From Kineosporia corallincola (GTDB lineage Bacteria; Actinomycetota; Actinomycetes; Actinomycetales; Kineosporiaceae), in assembly GCF_018499875.1 (NCBI RefSeq), contig NZ_JAHBAY010000003.1, forward strand, positions 1-64,000: 64,000 bases of DNA, written 5' to 3'. The notes under the pieces were generated by a model, which was given only the letters and a program-made list of their open reading frames with translations, searched no databases and had not been told where the DNA came from. Shown here in pieces: positions 39,706 to 48,840 of the stretch. Both the position numbers and the translations under genes were made by a program. The stretch's first letter is position 1. Each line of letters begins with the position of its first letter.

Positions 39706-39745
39706 GCGGTGCGGGCGTCGCCGGAGGCCACCACGCCCGCACCGC
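39706..39745 (+). terminator. Terminator after the monooxygenase
   Basis: GCGGTGCGGGCGT (39706-39718) pairs perfectly with ACGCCCGCACCGC (39733-39745) around a 14-nt loop, ending in TTGTGA. Confidence 0.7.
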
Positions 39746-39797
39746 TTGTGACAGGCTGACCGGAACGTCCCACCGCCCGAACGGAAAGCAGGTGGCC

Positions 39798-40622
39798 ATG
39801 TCCGAGCACGCCCCCGTCGGCACCCTGGAGGGCTGGACCCGATCGCCGTTCACCGGCGGCGGCCTGACCTACGACGTGTACCGCCGCGGCAGCGGGCCGG
39901 GGGTGGTGCTGATCCCGGAGATCCCCGGCATCACGCCCGAGGTGCTGGGACTGGCGGAACACCTGGTGCTGAGCGGGTTCACCGTCGCCGTCCCCTCCCC
40001 TTTCGGCACCCCCGGGCGCCCGGCCTCGGCGGGATACACCGTCGGCACCGTGGCCCGGCTGTGCGTGGCGAGCGAGTTCCGGGCCTTCGCGGTGGGCGCG
40101 AGCCGGCCGATCACCGGTTTCCTGCGAGCGCTCGCGGCCGACCTGGCCGACCGTACCCCCGGCAACGGGGCCGGCGTGATCGGCATGTGCTTCACCGGCG
40201 GCTTCGCCCTGGCCACCGCCGTGGACGGCTCGGTCACCGCCGCGGTCGCCAGTCAGCCCGCGGCGCCGTTCCCGGTCAGCCGGCGGCACCGGGCCGACCC
40301 GACCATGAGCCCGGCGGAGTTCGACCAGGTGGCCGAGCGCGCCGCCCGGGGTGACGTGTGCGCGCTCGGCCTGCGGTTCTCGCACGACGGATCGGTGCCG
40401 GCCGAGCGCTTCCGCACTCTGTCGGACCGGCTGGGCGATGCCTTCCGGGTGATCGAGATCGATTCCGGCCCGGGCAATCCCGGCGGCTTCTCGCGGGCCG
40501 CGCACTCGGTGCTGACCAGCGAGGTGCGCGAGCGGCCCGGCCATCCGGCCCGGCAGGCCCGCGACGAGGTGGTCGCCTTCCTGCGGGAGCGGCTGGATCC
40601 CGACGGGGTTGCCGACCGTTAA
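39798..40622 (+). CDS. Dienelactone hydrolase family protein
   Basis: A 274-residue alpha/beta hydrolase. ATG 39798 is used with AGCAGG just upstream; an in-frame GTG at 39792 is possible. The nucleophile elbow is IGMCFTGGFAL with Cys, as in dienelactone hydrolases, and VVLIPEIPGIT marks the first strand and oxyanion region. The typical C-terminal catalytic His region, AHSVLTSE, is present. It may hydrolyse lactone or ester products of the neighbouring oxygenases. Its stop codon lies within the palindrome before the P450. Confidence 0.8.
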   Translation: MSEHAPVGTLEGWTRSPFTGGGLTYDVYRRGSGPGVVLIPEIPGITPEVLGLAEHLVLSGFTVAVPSPFGTPGRPASAGYTVGTVARLCVASEFRAFAVGASRPITGFLRALAADLADRTPGNGAGVIGMCFTGGFALATAVDGSVTAAVASQPAAPFPVSRRHRADPTMSPAEFDQVAERAARGDVCALGLRFSHDGSVPAERFRTLSDRLGDAFRVIEIDSGPGNPGGFSRAAHSVLTSEVRERPGHPARQARDEVVAFLRERLDPDGVADR

Positions 40623-40636
40623 ATCACGTGCTTTAA
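40619..40636. promoter_or_regulatory. Palindromic operator before the P450
   Basis: TTAAATCACGTGCTTTAA, 18 bp with one mismatched pair, centred on CACGTG and 53 bp before the P450 start. The AT-rich stretch that follows is likely promoter. The TetR gene at 42131 is a plausible binder. Confidence 0.55.
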
Positions 40637-40689
40637 ATAGTTACGCAACGAATCTGCATGATTTCCGAGAGTTGCGAAAGAGGTGTCCC

Positions 40690-41898
40690 TTGACGAACCT
40701 CACCGAACCCGGAACCCCGTCCTACCCGATGGCACGTGATGCTCGCTGCCCGTTCGACCCTCCGCCCCCGCTGCACGATCTCCAGCAGCAGGCCCCGCTG
40801 ACCAGGGTGCGCATCTGGGACGGCACCGAACACTGGCTGGTCACCCGCTACGAGGAGCAGCGCGAGCTGCTCGCCGACCCCCGGCTCAGCTCCGACGTCC
40901 ACCGGGCCGGATATCCGCGCACCGCAGCGGCTTCCGGCACCACCCGGGTCGGCTTCATCCTGATGGACGACCCGGAGCACGCCCGGCTGCGGCGCCTGGT
41001 CACCGCGCCGTTCATGATCAGGAGGATCCGGGCGATGCGGCCCGCCGTGCAGCGCATCGTCGACGAGCTGATCGACGCCCTCCTGGCCGGGCCGAAACCC
41101 GTCGACCTGGTCGAGGCGTTCGCGCTGCCGGTGCCGTCGCTGGTGATCTGCGACCTGCTCGGGGTGCCCTACGCCGACCACGACTTCTTCCAGGCCAACA
41201 GCAAGAACCTGATCCGGGTCTCGATCCCCGCGCAGCAGCGCGGCGAGGCCGTCCGCAACCTGCACGACTACCTGGCCGCGCTGTTGCTGAAAAAGGCCGG
41301 GCAGCCTGGGGACGACGTCCTCACCCGGCTGGCGCGTGACGTGGAGAACGGCGAGCTGACCGCCGACGACGCGGCGGGCATCGGGGTGCTGCTCCTGGTC
41401 GCCGGGCACGAGACCACCGCGAACATGATCGCCCTGGGCACCCTCGCGCTGCTCGAGAACCCGCACCAGCTGGATCTTCTCCGCAACAGCGACGACCCGG
41501 CCATGGTCTCCGCCGCGGTGGAGGAACTGCTGCGCTACCTGAACATCACGCACAACGGGCGACGCCGGGTGGCCCTGGAAGACATCCGGATCGGCGAGAC
41601 CCTGATCCGGGCCGGCGAGGGCGTCATCTGCCCCACCGACATCGGCAACCGCGACCCACGGGCCTTCGACCACCCGGACGACCTGGATCTGGGCCGGGAT
41701 GCCCGGCACCACACCGCTTTCGGGTTCGGTGTGCACCAGTGCCTGGGTCAGCCGCTGGCCCGGATGGAACTCCAGGTGGTCTACAGCACGCTGTACCGGC
41801 GCATCCCCACCCTGCGTCTGGCCACCGGCGTCGAAGACCTGCCGTTCAAGCACGACGGCGCCGTGTACGGCGTGTACGAACTTCCCGTCACCTGGTGA
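40690..41898 (+). CDS. Cytochrome P450 (CYP105-like)
   Basis: A 402-residue bacterial class I P450. The start is taken as TTG 40690, preceded by AAAGAGG; an ATG-like start farther upstream lacks such a site and overlaps the operator. The I-helix oxygen motif is LVAGHETTANM, the K-helix is EELLRYL, and the haem loop FGFGVHQCLGQPLA has the thiolate C351. The overall pattern (FILMDDPEHARLRRLVTAPF) is like CYP105/107 enzymes that oxidise xenobiotics or secondary metabolites. It is followed 13 bp later by its ferredoxin. Confidence 0.92.
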   Translation: MTNLTEPGTPSYPMARDARCPFDPPPPLHDLQQQAPLTRVRIWDGTEHWLVTRYEEQRELLADPRLSSDVHRAGYPRTAAASGTTRVGFILMDDPEHARLRRLVTAPFMIRRIRAMRPAVQRIVDELIDALLAGPKPVDLVEAFALPVPSLVICDLLGVPYADHDFFQANSKNLIRVSIPAQQRGEAVRNLHDYLAALLLKKAGQPGDDVLTRLARDVENGELTADDAAGIGVLLLVAGHETTANMIALGTLALLENPHQLDLLRNSDDPAMVSAAVEELLRYLNITHNGRRRVALEDIRIGETLIRAGEGVICPTDIGNRDPRAFDHPDDLDLGRDARHHTAFGFGVHQCLGQPLARMELQVVYSTLYRRIPTLRLATGVEDLPFKHDGAVYGVYELPVTW

Positions 41899-41911
41899 AA
41901 GGACGTGCATC

Positions 41912-42109
41912 ATGAAGGTTTTGCTGGACCAGGACAAGTGCGTGGCCTCCGGTCAGTGCGTGGTGGCCGCGGAGGCGGTGTTCGACCAGCGCGACGAGGA
42001 CGGCGTGGCCCTGCTGCTCACCGACGAGCCGCCGGACGACCAGGCCGGTGACGTGAAGCAGGCCGCCGCCGTGTGTCCCGCCCGCGCCATCCGCTACACG
42101 ACCGACTGA
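41912..42109 (+). CDS. [3Fe-4S] ferredoxin partner of the P450
   Basis: A 65-residue ferredoxin. Cluster ligands are Cys in DKCVASGQCVVAAEAVF and in AVCPARAIR. The second ligand position of a 4Fe cluster is Ala or Gly, as in actinomycete 3Fe-4S ferredoxins that feed P450s. It is co-transcribed with the P450; ATG 41912 follows AAAGGACG. A ferredoxin reductase is not encoded nearby. Confidence 0.92.
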   Translation: MKVLLDQDKCVASGQCVVAAEAVFDQRDEDGVALLLTDEPPDDQAGDVKQAAAVCPARAIRYTTD

Positions 42110-42130
42110 GATCCACGCCAGAATGGGCGG

Positions 42131-42781
42131 GTGGACGACCAGGGCCGAAGACCGTTCAGCGCCACACAGCTACGCCTGCTCGACACCGCCGAGCGGCTCT
42201 ACGCCGAGCACGGCCTCGCGCACGTGTCCAACCGCCAGATCGGCGAGGCCGCCGGACAGGGCAACACCGCCGCCGTCACCTACCACTTCGGCACGAGGAC
42301 CGGCCTGATCCTGGCGATCGTGCGGCGGCACGCGGCGCCGATCGAGCAGTTGCGGCACGAACTGCTCGCCGGCTGCTCCCCCGGCGCCGGGCCGCGCGAC
42401 CTGGTGGCCTGTCTGGTGCTGCCGCTGACCCGGCACCTCGACCAGCTCGGCAGCACCGGGCAGGCCACCTGGTACGCCCGGTTCAGCGCCCAGCTGCTCA
42501 CCGATCCGCAGCTGCACCGCACCGTAGTGGCCGAGAGCCTGACCTCACCCGCCACCACCGAACTGCTGGAGCGCCTCGGCCGCAGCCTGCCGGTGCTGCC
42601 CCCGGCCGTCCGCCTGGCCCGGGGCCGGATGGCGAGTTCGCTGCTCGTGCACACCACCGCCGATCAGGAGCGCGCTCTGGCCGACGGTTCCGCCGACCTG
42701 ACCTGGGCCCAGCTGTCGGACCACCTGGCCGACGCTCTCGTCGGGCTGCTGGAGGCCCCGGCCCATATCAACACTCCGTAG
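42131..42781 (+). CDS. TetR-family regulator of the P450 operon
   Basis: A 216-residue regulator starting at GTG 42131, 21 bp after the ferredoxin. The N-terminal domain LRLLDTAERLYAEHGLAHVSNRQIGEAAGQGNTAAVTYHF is TetR HTH (residues about 14-53). The C-terminal part has the TetR_C_33-like helical pattern with SLLVHTTADQ. It is cotranscribed with the P450 and ferredoxin, so autorepression through the palindrome at 40619-40636 is likely. Confidence 0.85.
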   Translation: MDDQGRRPFSATQLRLLDTAERLYAEHGLAHVSNRQIGEAAGQGNTAAVTYHFGTRTGLILAIVRRHAAPIEQLRHELLAGCSPGAGPRDLVACLVLPLTRHLDQLGSTGQATWYARFSAQLLTDPQLHRTVVAESLTSPATTELLERLGRSLPVLPPAVRLARGRMASSLLVHTTADQERALADGSADLTWAQLSDHLADALVGLLEAPAHINTP

Positions 42782-42868
42782 CCAGCCGGGCCCCTGAGTC
42801 ACGGCCGGTGCGACGAATGTACGTCCCTCGTTGACCCTCTGTGTCGTCGAGGCGCACCGTTGACAGCG

Positions 42869-43741
42869 ATGTACACCTTGTCCTCACCCAGCGTGCTCGC
42901 CACCGATGCCGCCGCCCACCCGGGCGCCGTGCAGGTCCTGCGAGCCATCAGCAGCGCCTTCCGGATCACCCAGGACGGCGCGTTCGCGCTGGCCCGGGCC
43001 TGGCAGGAGCGGGACGACACCGCCGCCGATGTCGCCTGGGGCCTGGTCGCGATCCTCGACCTCAACGCCCCCACCATGCCCAGCACCCTGCGCGCCGCCG
43101 CCACCGCCCTGCGCGACGGCACCGAGCCGAGCGCCGACCACCTGGCCTCCGGCCGGTTCGGCACCGCCACCGAGGTGGGCACGCTGATCGCGGCCGAGGC
43201 CGCGGTCTGGCCGGACGCCCCGAGCGTGCCGATCCCCGGCGCGCTCCAGGTCCCCGCCTCCGCCGCCGCGGCGGCCGCGTCCGTCGCGGCCCTGTGGGCC
43301 TGCCCGGAGCTGGAGCAGGAACACGTGCGGGCGCTGCGCGCACCGTTCACCGCCGTCGCCCTGAACGGTGAGAACGTGTTCGAGACCGGGGCCTCGCTCT
43401 ACGGCCCGCGGGGCGAGTCGGTGCGGGAGCTGATCGGCCAGGTGCGAGCCGGGGCGATCACGCCACAGCAGCTGTCGTCCGTGGTCTGGCCGTCCGGGGT
43501 CTGGTCGGGCGCCATGCACGAGGCCGCCTGGACCTGCCTGAAGGAGGGCCGGCTGCGCGCCCAGATGCGGGCCGTGATCGACGTGACGCTGGAGTTCGTG
43601 CTGGCCAACCCGCGGCTGACCGCGGTCGGGACCCGGGCCTGCCTGCCCACCCTGCACGCGATGACGGTGCGGCGTCTGGTGGCCGACACGGCCGGTGAGA
43701 AGGCGCTGGGCGAGCTGGCTCTGGCCGACCTCGCCTTCTGA
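42869..43741 (+). CDS. Hypothetical protein
   Basis: A 290-residue helix-rich, alanine-rich soluble protein starting at ATG 42869; TTG 42860 in frame is an alternative. Recognisable stretches are AWGLVAILDLNAPTMPSTLRAAATALRDG, VFETGASLYGPRGESVREL and LEFVLANPRLTAVGTRACLPTLHAM. They suggest repeated helical pairs, but no family is recognised. No membrane segment or signal peptide. It is followed by a very strong terminator and convergent with the flippase-like gene. Confidence 0.7.
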   Translation: MYTLSSPSVLATDAAAHPGAVQVLRAISSAFRITQDGAFALARAWQERDDTAADVAWGLVAILDLNAPTMPSTLRAAATALRDGTEPSADHLASGRFGTATEVGTLIAAEAAVWPDAPSVPIPGALQVPASAAAAAASVAALWACPELEQEHVRALRAPFTAVALNGENVFETGASLYGPRGESVRELIGQVRAGAITPQQLSSVVWPSGVWSGAMHEAAWTCLKEGRLRAQMRAVIDVTLEFVLANPRLTAVGTRACLPTLHAMTVRRLVADTAGEKALGELALADLAF

Positions 43742-43761
43742 CCAGCCTTCTTCTGAGAGGC

Positions 43762-43816
43762 TGAAATTGATGGACGACGCAAGACCCGGCCGGTCTTGCG
43801 TCGTCCATCAATTTCA
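43762..43816. terminator. 25-bp perfect bidirectional terminator (GGACGACG family)
   Basis: Arms 43762-43786 and 43792-43816 match perfectly over 25 bp, loop of 5 nt. The stem reads from the base TGAAATTGATGGACGACGC inward. It lies between convergent genes and the right arm includes the stop codon of the minus-strand gene. The A/T-rich base gives T tracts in both directions. Confidence 0.93.
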
Positions 43817-44908
43817 CTGTTGCCTGCGCCAGACCCACCAGGTCAGCAGCGCGCCGCCGACCGGCACGCCGAGGCCGACGGTGGCCAGGCGGTAGAGCAG
43901 GATGCCGGAGGCGACCGCCGCCCCCTCCACGCCGGGAGCGAGCATCAGCACCCCGGCCAGGCCGAGTTCCACCACCCCGAGACCGGCCGGCGTGATGCCG
44001 ACCAGGGTGAGCAGCCGCTCCCCGCAGAACGCGGCGAGCACCAGCCCGAACGGCACCGCCGCACCGGACACCCGTAGGCACGCCGTGAGCAGCGCCAGCA
44101 GCAGCACGGTGTAGGCGCACATCCCGGCGCCGAGCCGCGACCACGACCGCACCACGGTCTCGCGCGAGGCCGCCACCACCCGCTCGACCGCCAGCACGGC
44201 CCGGCACAAGCCGGACCCGGCGCGCAGTCCCGCGCCGAGCCGGCGCAGCAGCCCCTGACAGGCCAGCAGCCCGAGCGCGCCGAAACCGGCCGCGGCCAGG
44301 CCACCCACACCGGCCGCGAGGAACGGCGCCCGGGCCCCGAGCTGCTCGGGCAGCCGGCCGCCCAGCGCCAGCGGGATCAGGGCCAGCGGCAGCAGGAACT
44401 TCATGATCACGTCGCAGAGGTTCACCACGACCGTGTAGGTGGCGATCGCCGGGCCGGGAAACCCCCAGCCCCGGCTCATCCGGTAGTTCAGCGCCACCCC
44501 GGCGGCCCCGCCGAGCGGCAGCACGTTGGCCACGGCGGCGCCGGTCAGGCTCAGCATCAGGGCCCGGCGGCAGTCCAGGCCCGGCATCGCGGCGGACAGC
44601 GCCACCGAGTGCGCGAGCTTGCCCACCACCCACAGCGCGACCAGGCCGGCGAGCGAGAACGCCGACAGCGAGGTGAGGGCCGCGACGATGTCGGCCCAGC
44701 CGGTCTTCATCACGGCCGGGAAGATCCACGCCAGGCCCAGCCCGGCCGCGGTGACGGCGACCAGGTGGAGCAGGCCCTGCCGGATCCTGCGGGCCCGGGG
44801 CACCGGCAGGGCCAGGGACTCGGGCAGGGCCAGAGATTCGGGCAGGGCCAGAGATTCGGGCAGGGCCAGGGAATCGGGCTGGGGCAGCACGTTCGAGGAT
44901 GTCGTCAT
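43814..44908 (-). CDS. Lysylphosphatidylglycerol synthase/flippase-like membrane protein (UPF0104)
   Basis: A 364-residue integral membrane protein; ATG 44908 is preferred because the open frame upstream has atypical composition. About eight membrane helices follow residue 40. LSLTGAAVANVLPLGGAAGVALNYRMSRGWG and FCGERLLTLVGITPAGLGVVELGLAG are hallmarks of the LPG_synthase_TM/AglD2 family. Residues 14-37 contain four copies of the hexapeptide ESLALP. Its likely role is moving or modifying lipid-linked groups across the membrane. It is divergent from the GGDEF gene. Confidence 0.83.
   Translation of the reverse strand: MTTSSNVLPQPDSLALPESLALPESLALPESLALPVPRARRIRQGLLHLVAVTAAGLGLAWIFPAVMKTGWADIVAALTSLSAFSLAGLVALWVVGKLAHSVALSAAMPGLDCRRALMLSLTGAAVANVLPLGGAAGVALNYRMSRGWGFPGPAIATYTVVVNLCDVIMKFLLPLALIPLALGGRLPEQLGARAPFLAAGVGGLAAAGFGALGLLACQGLLRRLGAGLRAGSGLCRAVLAVERVVAASRETVVRSWSRLGAGMCAYTVLLLALLTACLRVSGAAVPFGLVLAAFCGERLLTLVGITPAGLGVVELGLAGVLMLAPGVEGAAVASGILLYRLATVGLGVPVGGALLTWWVWRRQQ
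44805..44876 (-). repeat. 18-bp tandem repeat, 4 units
   Basis: Four units of GGCAGGGCCAGAGATTCG or close variants, encoding ESLALP at the cytoplasmic N-terminus of the flippase-like protein. Confidence 0.88.
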
Positions 44909-45168
44909 GGCGTTGAATGCAGGCTGTCCAATGGCAGGCCGGGCGGTGTCGACGTCAGAACAGTTGTCCCGGCCGCACTGCCGATGGCCCATTTTTCTAT
45001 CACACGTAACGGATTGATCACCTCGCCCGAAAATCCCGTAGCGGCCGGGTATTGCCTTCATCCGACCAGGTGAAGTCCGGCGTCGTTGCGCCATCCGGGC
45101 CGCCCGTGTACCGATGCACCGAGCCGGAAGACAGGCAGATCAGGCACGACGCGGGGGGCGTACGGGTG

Positions 45169-47754
45169 GTGAGCTCGGCCGCGATGCGTTCCGCCAGGAT
45201 CGCCCTGCTCGCGGCGCTGGTCACGTTCGTCCTCGACCTGGCCGCGCTGACCGTGCTGACCCATCCGGCCACCGGCGAGCTGACGATCTGGCCGATGGCC
45301 GGCGTCGGGCCGGTCGCCCTGATGCTGTGCCCCCGGTGGCGCTGGCCGCCGCTCCTGGCCGGTTTCACCGTCGCCACCGTGGCCGTCGTGCCGCTGTTCG
45401 GCATCACCGTGGAGGGGGCCGGCAGCGCGCTGGCCGGGATCTGCGAGATCGTCCTCACCGCGCTGCTGCTCACCCGGTTCATGGCCGAGCAGAAGATCCG
45501 GCGCACCTTCCGAGACCTGGGCCGGGTGCTGCTGTGCGCCCTGGCCGCCGGGCTGACCGGGTCGGCCCTGTTCGTGCTGTTCACCGTGCCGGCCGCGCGT
45601 CCGCCGGCCGAGCTCCTGATCGACCACACGGCCAGTCACCTGCTCGGCCTGTTCGTGTTCGCCCCGGGTCTGCTGGCCCGGCCGGACCGGGACGGCCCAC
45701 TGCGCCGCCGGGTCAACCTCGAGTGGGCCGGGCAGCTGGCCCTCACCCTGGGCATCGCCGCCCTGCTGTTCCTCACCCCGCAGCGGCTCCAGTCGTCGTC
45801 GATCCTGGTGCTGCCGCTGTTCTGGGGCGCGATCCGGCTCGGGCCGTTCCGGGCGATGATCACCCAGGCCGCCACGGTGGCCATCGCCGTGGTCGGCACC
45901 AACCACGGTCTGGGGCGGCTCGCGGCGTTCAACGGCACACCGCACGAGGTGGTGTTCGCCATGCAGCTGGCGCTGCTGAACCTGGCCCTGGCCACCCTCG
46001 TCGTCACCATGGTGGCCCAGGTGCGCGACCGTGTGGCGGCGCTCATGCACGACCGCACCCGCGACCTGGCGATGGCCGAGCAGCTGGCCCGGATCGGCTC
46101 GACCCGGTGGGAACCGGGCGGGGGTGACGTGGTGTGGAGCGAGGGCATGCACACGCTGCTGGGCACCCCGGCCCGGGACGGGCCGTCGCTGGCCGCGATG
46201 CTGGCGGCCCTGCACCCGGACGACCGCGAGCGGGTGCACCGCGACCTGGCGACGATCGGGCGCGACGGCGGAAGCCGCACGTCCGAGTACCGGATCGTGC
46301 GCGACGGCGAGGTGCTCGACGTGATCTCGTACGCGACCGCCGAGACCGGCCCGGGCGGCCGGGTGCGGCGGGTGTTCGCGACGGTGCAGGACATCACCGA
46401 GGCCAAGGCCGCGGCCGAGGAGATCCGGCGCTCGCACGACCAGGTGTCGGCCGTGCTCGACGCGGTCACCGGCGCGGCCATCATCGGCGTGGACCCGCGG
46501 GCCAACCTGATCCAGTTCTTCAACCGGGGCGCGGAGAACCTGTTCGGCTACACCGCCGGGGAGGCGGTCGGCGTGTTCGGGGTGGACGCGCTGCACGACC
46601 CGGACGAGCTGGCCCGGCTGGCCGAGCAGGGGGTCACGGTCAAGGACGAGGTGCTGCGCAGCGTCGCCTCGCACGGCATGGTGGGCCGGCAGTGGGTGTT
46701 CCGGCGCAAGAACGGCACCACGTTCCCGGGCCAGCTCACGGTCAGCGCGCAGCCCGGCCCGGACGGCCGGCCCGCGGCGCTGATCGGCGTGGTCACCGAC
46801 CTGTCCACGGTGCTGCGGGCGCAGGCCGACCTGGCCGAGAGCCAGGACCGGTTCCGGCTGGCCTTCGACGGCGCCCCGGTCGGGATGGCCATGGTCTCCC
46901 TGGCGCCCGGTGCGGTCGGCCGGATCTCCCAGGTGAACGCCGCCTTCTGCCTGATCACCGGGCACGCCGAGGCGGACCTGCTGGACCGCCCGATCCAGGA
47001 CCTGCTGAACGACACCGAGGACGTCGAGTCGTCCCAGCGCAACGTCGCCGACCTGCTGGCGGGGCGGATCGAGGTGATCGTCACCGAGCGCCGCATCCGG
47101 CGCCCGGACGACCAGCTGCGCTGGGGCCGGGTGTCCACCTCGGCGGTGCGCCCGCCGAACCGCGACCCCTACCTGATCTGCCTGGTGGAGGACATCACCG
47201 CGCGGATCGAGCTGACCGACCGCCTGCACCACGACGCCACCCACGACTCGCTCACCGGCCTGCCCAACCGGCTGCTGCTGCACCGTCAGCTGGAGCAGGC
47301 GCTGGCCGACCCACGGACCGGCCGGATCGCCGCGCTCTACCTCGACCTGGACGGGTTCAAGGCGGTCAACGACACCCAGGGCCACGGCGCCGGTGACGAG
47401 CTGCTGATCCAGGTGGCCGACCGGATCGCCGCCTCGGTGCGGGCGACCGACGTGGTGGCGCGGCTGGGCGGGGACGAGTTCGCGATCCTCTGCCCGGGGG
47501 TGCCCGACGTGGAGACGGCGATGCGGATCGGGCACAGCATCCTGGCCGTGCTGTCGCAGGAGTTCGACCTGAGCCAGGCCCGGGCCCGGGTGGGGGCCAG
47601 CATCGGGGTGGCCATGGCCGTAGACGGCGACACCGGCGCCAACCTGCTGCACGCCGCCGACCAGGCGATGTACTCGGCCAAGCGGGCGGGCAAGGGCGCC
47701 GTCAGCCTGAGTCCCCGCAACCTGCCCGCGGGTGGTGCGCGGGCCCGCCGGTGA
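45169..47754 (+). CDS. MASE1-PAS-GGDEF diguanylate cyclase
   Basis: About 861 residues. The start is taken as GTG 45169 with a GGGGGG site upstream; ATG 45184 and ATG 45052 are in frame. Residues 1-290 hold about eight membrane helices of the MASE1 sensor type. Three PAS/PAC-like modules follow: around 295-410 (IVRDGEVLDVISYA), 420-545 (IQFFNRGAENLFGYTAGEAVG) and 555-680. The C-terminal DSLTGLPNRLLLH and LGGDEF, with GGDEF at 767-771, form an intact cyclase site. No EAL domain. It should make cyclic di-GMP in response to a membrane or intracellular cue. Confidence 0.9.
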   Translation: MSSAAMRSARIALLAALVTFVLDLAALTVLTHPATGELTIWPMAGVGPVALMLCPRWRWPPLLAGFTVATVAVVPLFGITVEGAGSALAGICEIVLTALLLTRFMAEQKIRRTFRDLGRVLLCALAAGLTGSALFVLFTVPAARPPAELLIDHTASHLLGLFVFAPGLLARPDRDGPLRRRVNLEWAGQLALTLGIAALLFLTPQRLQSSSILVLPLFWGAIRLGPFRAMITQAATVAIAVVGTNHGLGRLAAFNGTPHEVVFAMQLALLNLALATLVVTMVAQVRDRVAALMHDRTRDLAMAEQLARIGSTRWEPGGGDVVWSEGMHTLLGTPARDGPSLAAMLAALHPDDRERVHRDLATIGRDGGSRTSEYRIVRDGEVLDVISYATAETGPGGRVRRVFATVQDITEAKAAAEEIRRSHDQVSAVLDAVTGAAIIGVDPRANLIQFFNRGAENLFGYTAGEAVGVFGVDALHDPDELARLAEQGVTVKDEVLRSVASHGMVGRQWVFRRKNGTTFPGQLTVSAQPGPDGRPAALIGVVTDLSTVLRAQADLAESQDRFRLAFDGAPVGMAMVSLAPGAVGRISQVNAAFCLITGHAEADLLDRPIQDLLNDTEDVESSQRNVADLLAGRIEVIVTERRIRRPDDQLRWGRVSTSAVRPPNRDPYLICLVEDITARIELTDRLHHDATHDSLTGLPNRLLLHRQLEQALADPRTGRIAALYLDLDGFKAVNDTQGHGAGDELLIQVADRIAASVRATDVVARLGGDEFAILCPGVPDVETAMRIGHSILAVLSQEFDLSQARARVGASIGVAMAVDGDTGANLLHAADQAMYSAKRAGKGAVSLSPRNLPAGGARARR

Positions 47755-47764
47755 TCCACGGTCC

Positions 47765-48838
47765 ATGATTCAGTTCATGGACGACGAAAAGCCCCGCCCC
47801 TCCCGGTTCCGCCGGATTCTGCGGCGCGGCCTGGTCACGCTCTGCGGTCTGGTGGCCCTCCTGGTGACCCTCCCGGTGCTGACGATCGGCACCGGCATCG
47901 GCACGCTGGTGGCCTACGGGTCCGGTGGCACGGACCGGTCCGTGCGCAGCACCGGGCAGGACGCGTACTGGCTGGGGCACGCCTGGGTGGACGGCCGCAA
48001 GACGCAGGCCGACGTGACGGCGCTGGCCGCGCAGCTGTCCGGCACCGGCATCCGCGACCTGTTCGTGCACACCGGCCCGTACGCCGACGACGGCACCCTG
48101 GACCCGTCGCTGCGTCCCCGGGCGGTCTGGCTGACCGGGGCCCTGCACACCGCGCTGCCGGGGGTGCGGGTGCAGGCCTGGCTGGGCGACGTGCTGGCCC
48201 CCGACCGCATGGACCTGTCGTCGCCGAGCACCCGGGCCAACGTGCTGGCCGGGGTGGACGCCGTGCTGGCCGACGGATTCGACGGCGTGCACTTCGACTT
48301 CGAGCCGGTGCGCAACGACGACGAGGACCTGCCCGTGCTGCTGGCCGCCACCCGCGAGCGCACCCGGGCTGCCGGGGCGCTGCTGTCGGTGGCGGTGCCC
48401 CAGCTCCAGCCGCTTCCGGGCGTGCAGTTCGCGGTCGACCTGCTGCCGGTGCAGCCGAGCCGGTGGAGCACCGGGTACCTGGGCGAGGTGGCCGGCCTGG
48501 TCGACCAGGTCGCGATCATGGCCTACGACACCGCCCTGCCCAGCGAGCGTGCCTACCGCGGCTACATCCGGCGGCAGACCGAGCTGGCACTGGGCGCGGT
48601 CCCCAGCGATGTCACGCTGCTGATGGGCGCCCCGGCCTATCACGACCAGAAGATCAACCGGTACGACTTCGCCGAGACCATGCCGGCGTCGGTCGCCGGG
48701 GTGCAGCAGGCCCTGGCCGCGGGCTCCGAGGCCGACCGGTCCAGGCCGTTCGGGGTGGCGCTCTACGTCGACTTCGACGCGACGGCCCAGGACTGGGCCG
48801 ACTACCGGGACCGGTGGGGCACAACTGAGCTCAGCTGA
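47765..48838 (+). CDS. Membrane-anchored GH18-like protein
   Basis: About 357 residues; ATG 47765 and 47777 are both possible. Residues 15-55 hold a basic stretch and one membrane helix (LVTLCGLVALLVTLPVLTIGTGIG), so the rest is extracellular. The TIM-barrel-like part has AVLADGFDGVHFDFEPVRND, close to the GH18 DxxDxDxE strand (here DGVHFDFE), and VDQVAIMAYDT, a common GH18 strand-six motif. It may hydrolyse or bind a polysaccharide; catalytic competence is uncertain. It lies 10 bp after the diguanylate cyclase gene, so c-di-GMP-linked surface biology is possible. Confidence 0.68.
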   Translation: MIQFMDDEKPRPSRFRRILRRGLVTLCGLVALLVTLPVLTIGTGIGTLVAYGSGGTDRSVRSTGQDAYWLGHAWVDGRKTQADVTALAAQLSGTGIRDLFVHTGPYADDGTLDPSLRPRAVWLTGALHTALPGVRVQAWLGDVLAPDRMDLSSPSTRANVLAGVDAVLADGFDGVHFDFEPVRNDDEDLPVLLAATRERTRAAGALLSVAVPQLQPLPGVQFAVDLLPVQPSRWSTGYLGEVAGLVDQVAIMAYDTALPSERAYRGYIRRQTELALGAVPSDVTLLMGAPAYHDQKINRYDFAETMPASVAGVQQALAAGSEADRSRPFGVALYVDFDATAQDWADYRDRWGTTELS

Positions 48839-48840
48839 CG

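Noticed and set aside
45058-47766. A 902-residue minus-strand open frame
   Set aside because: It is antisense to the GGDEF protein, whose domains are unmistakable; the composition is a mirror of that gene.
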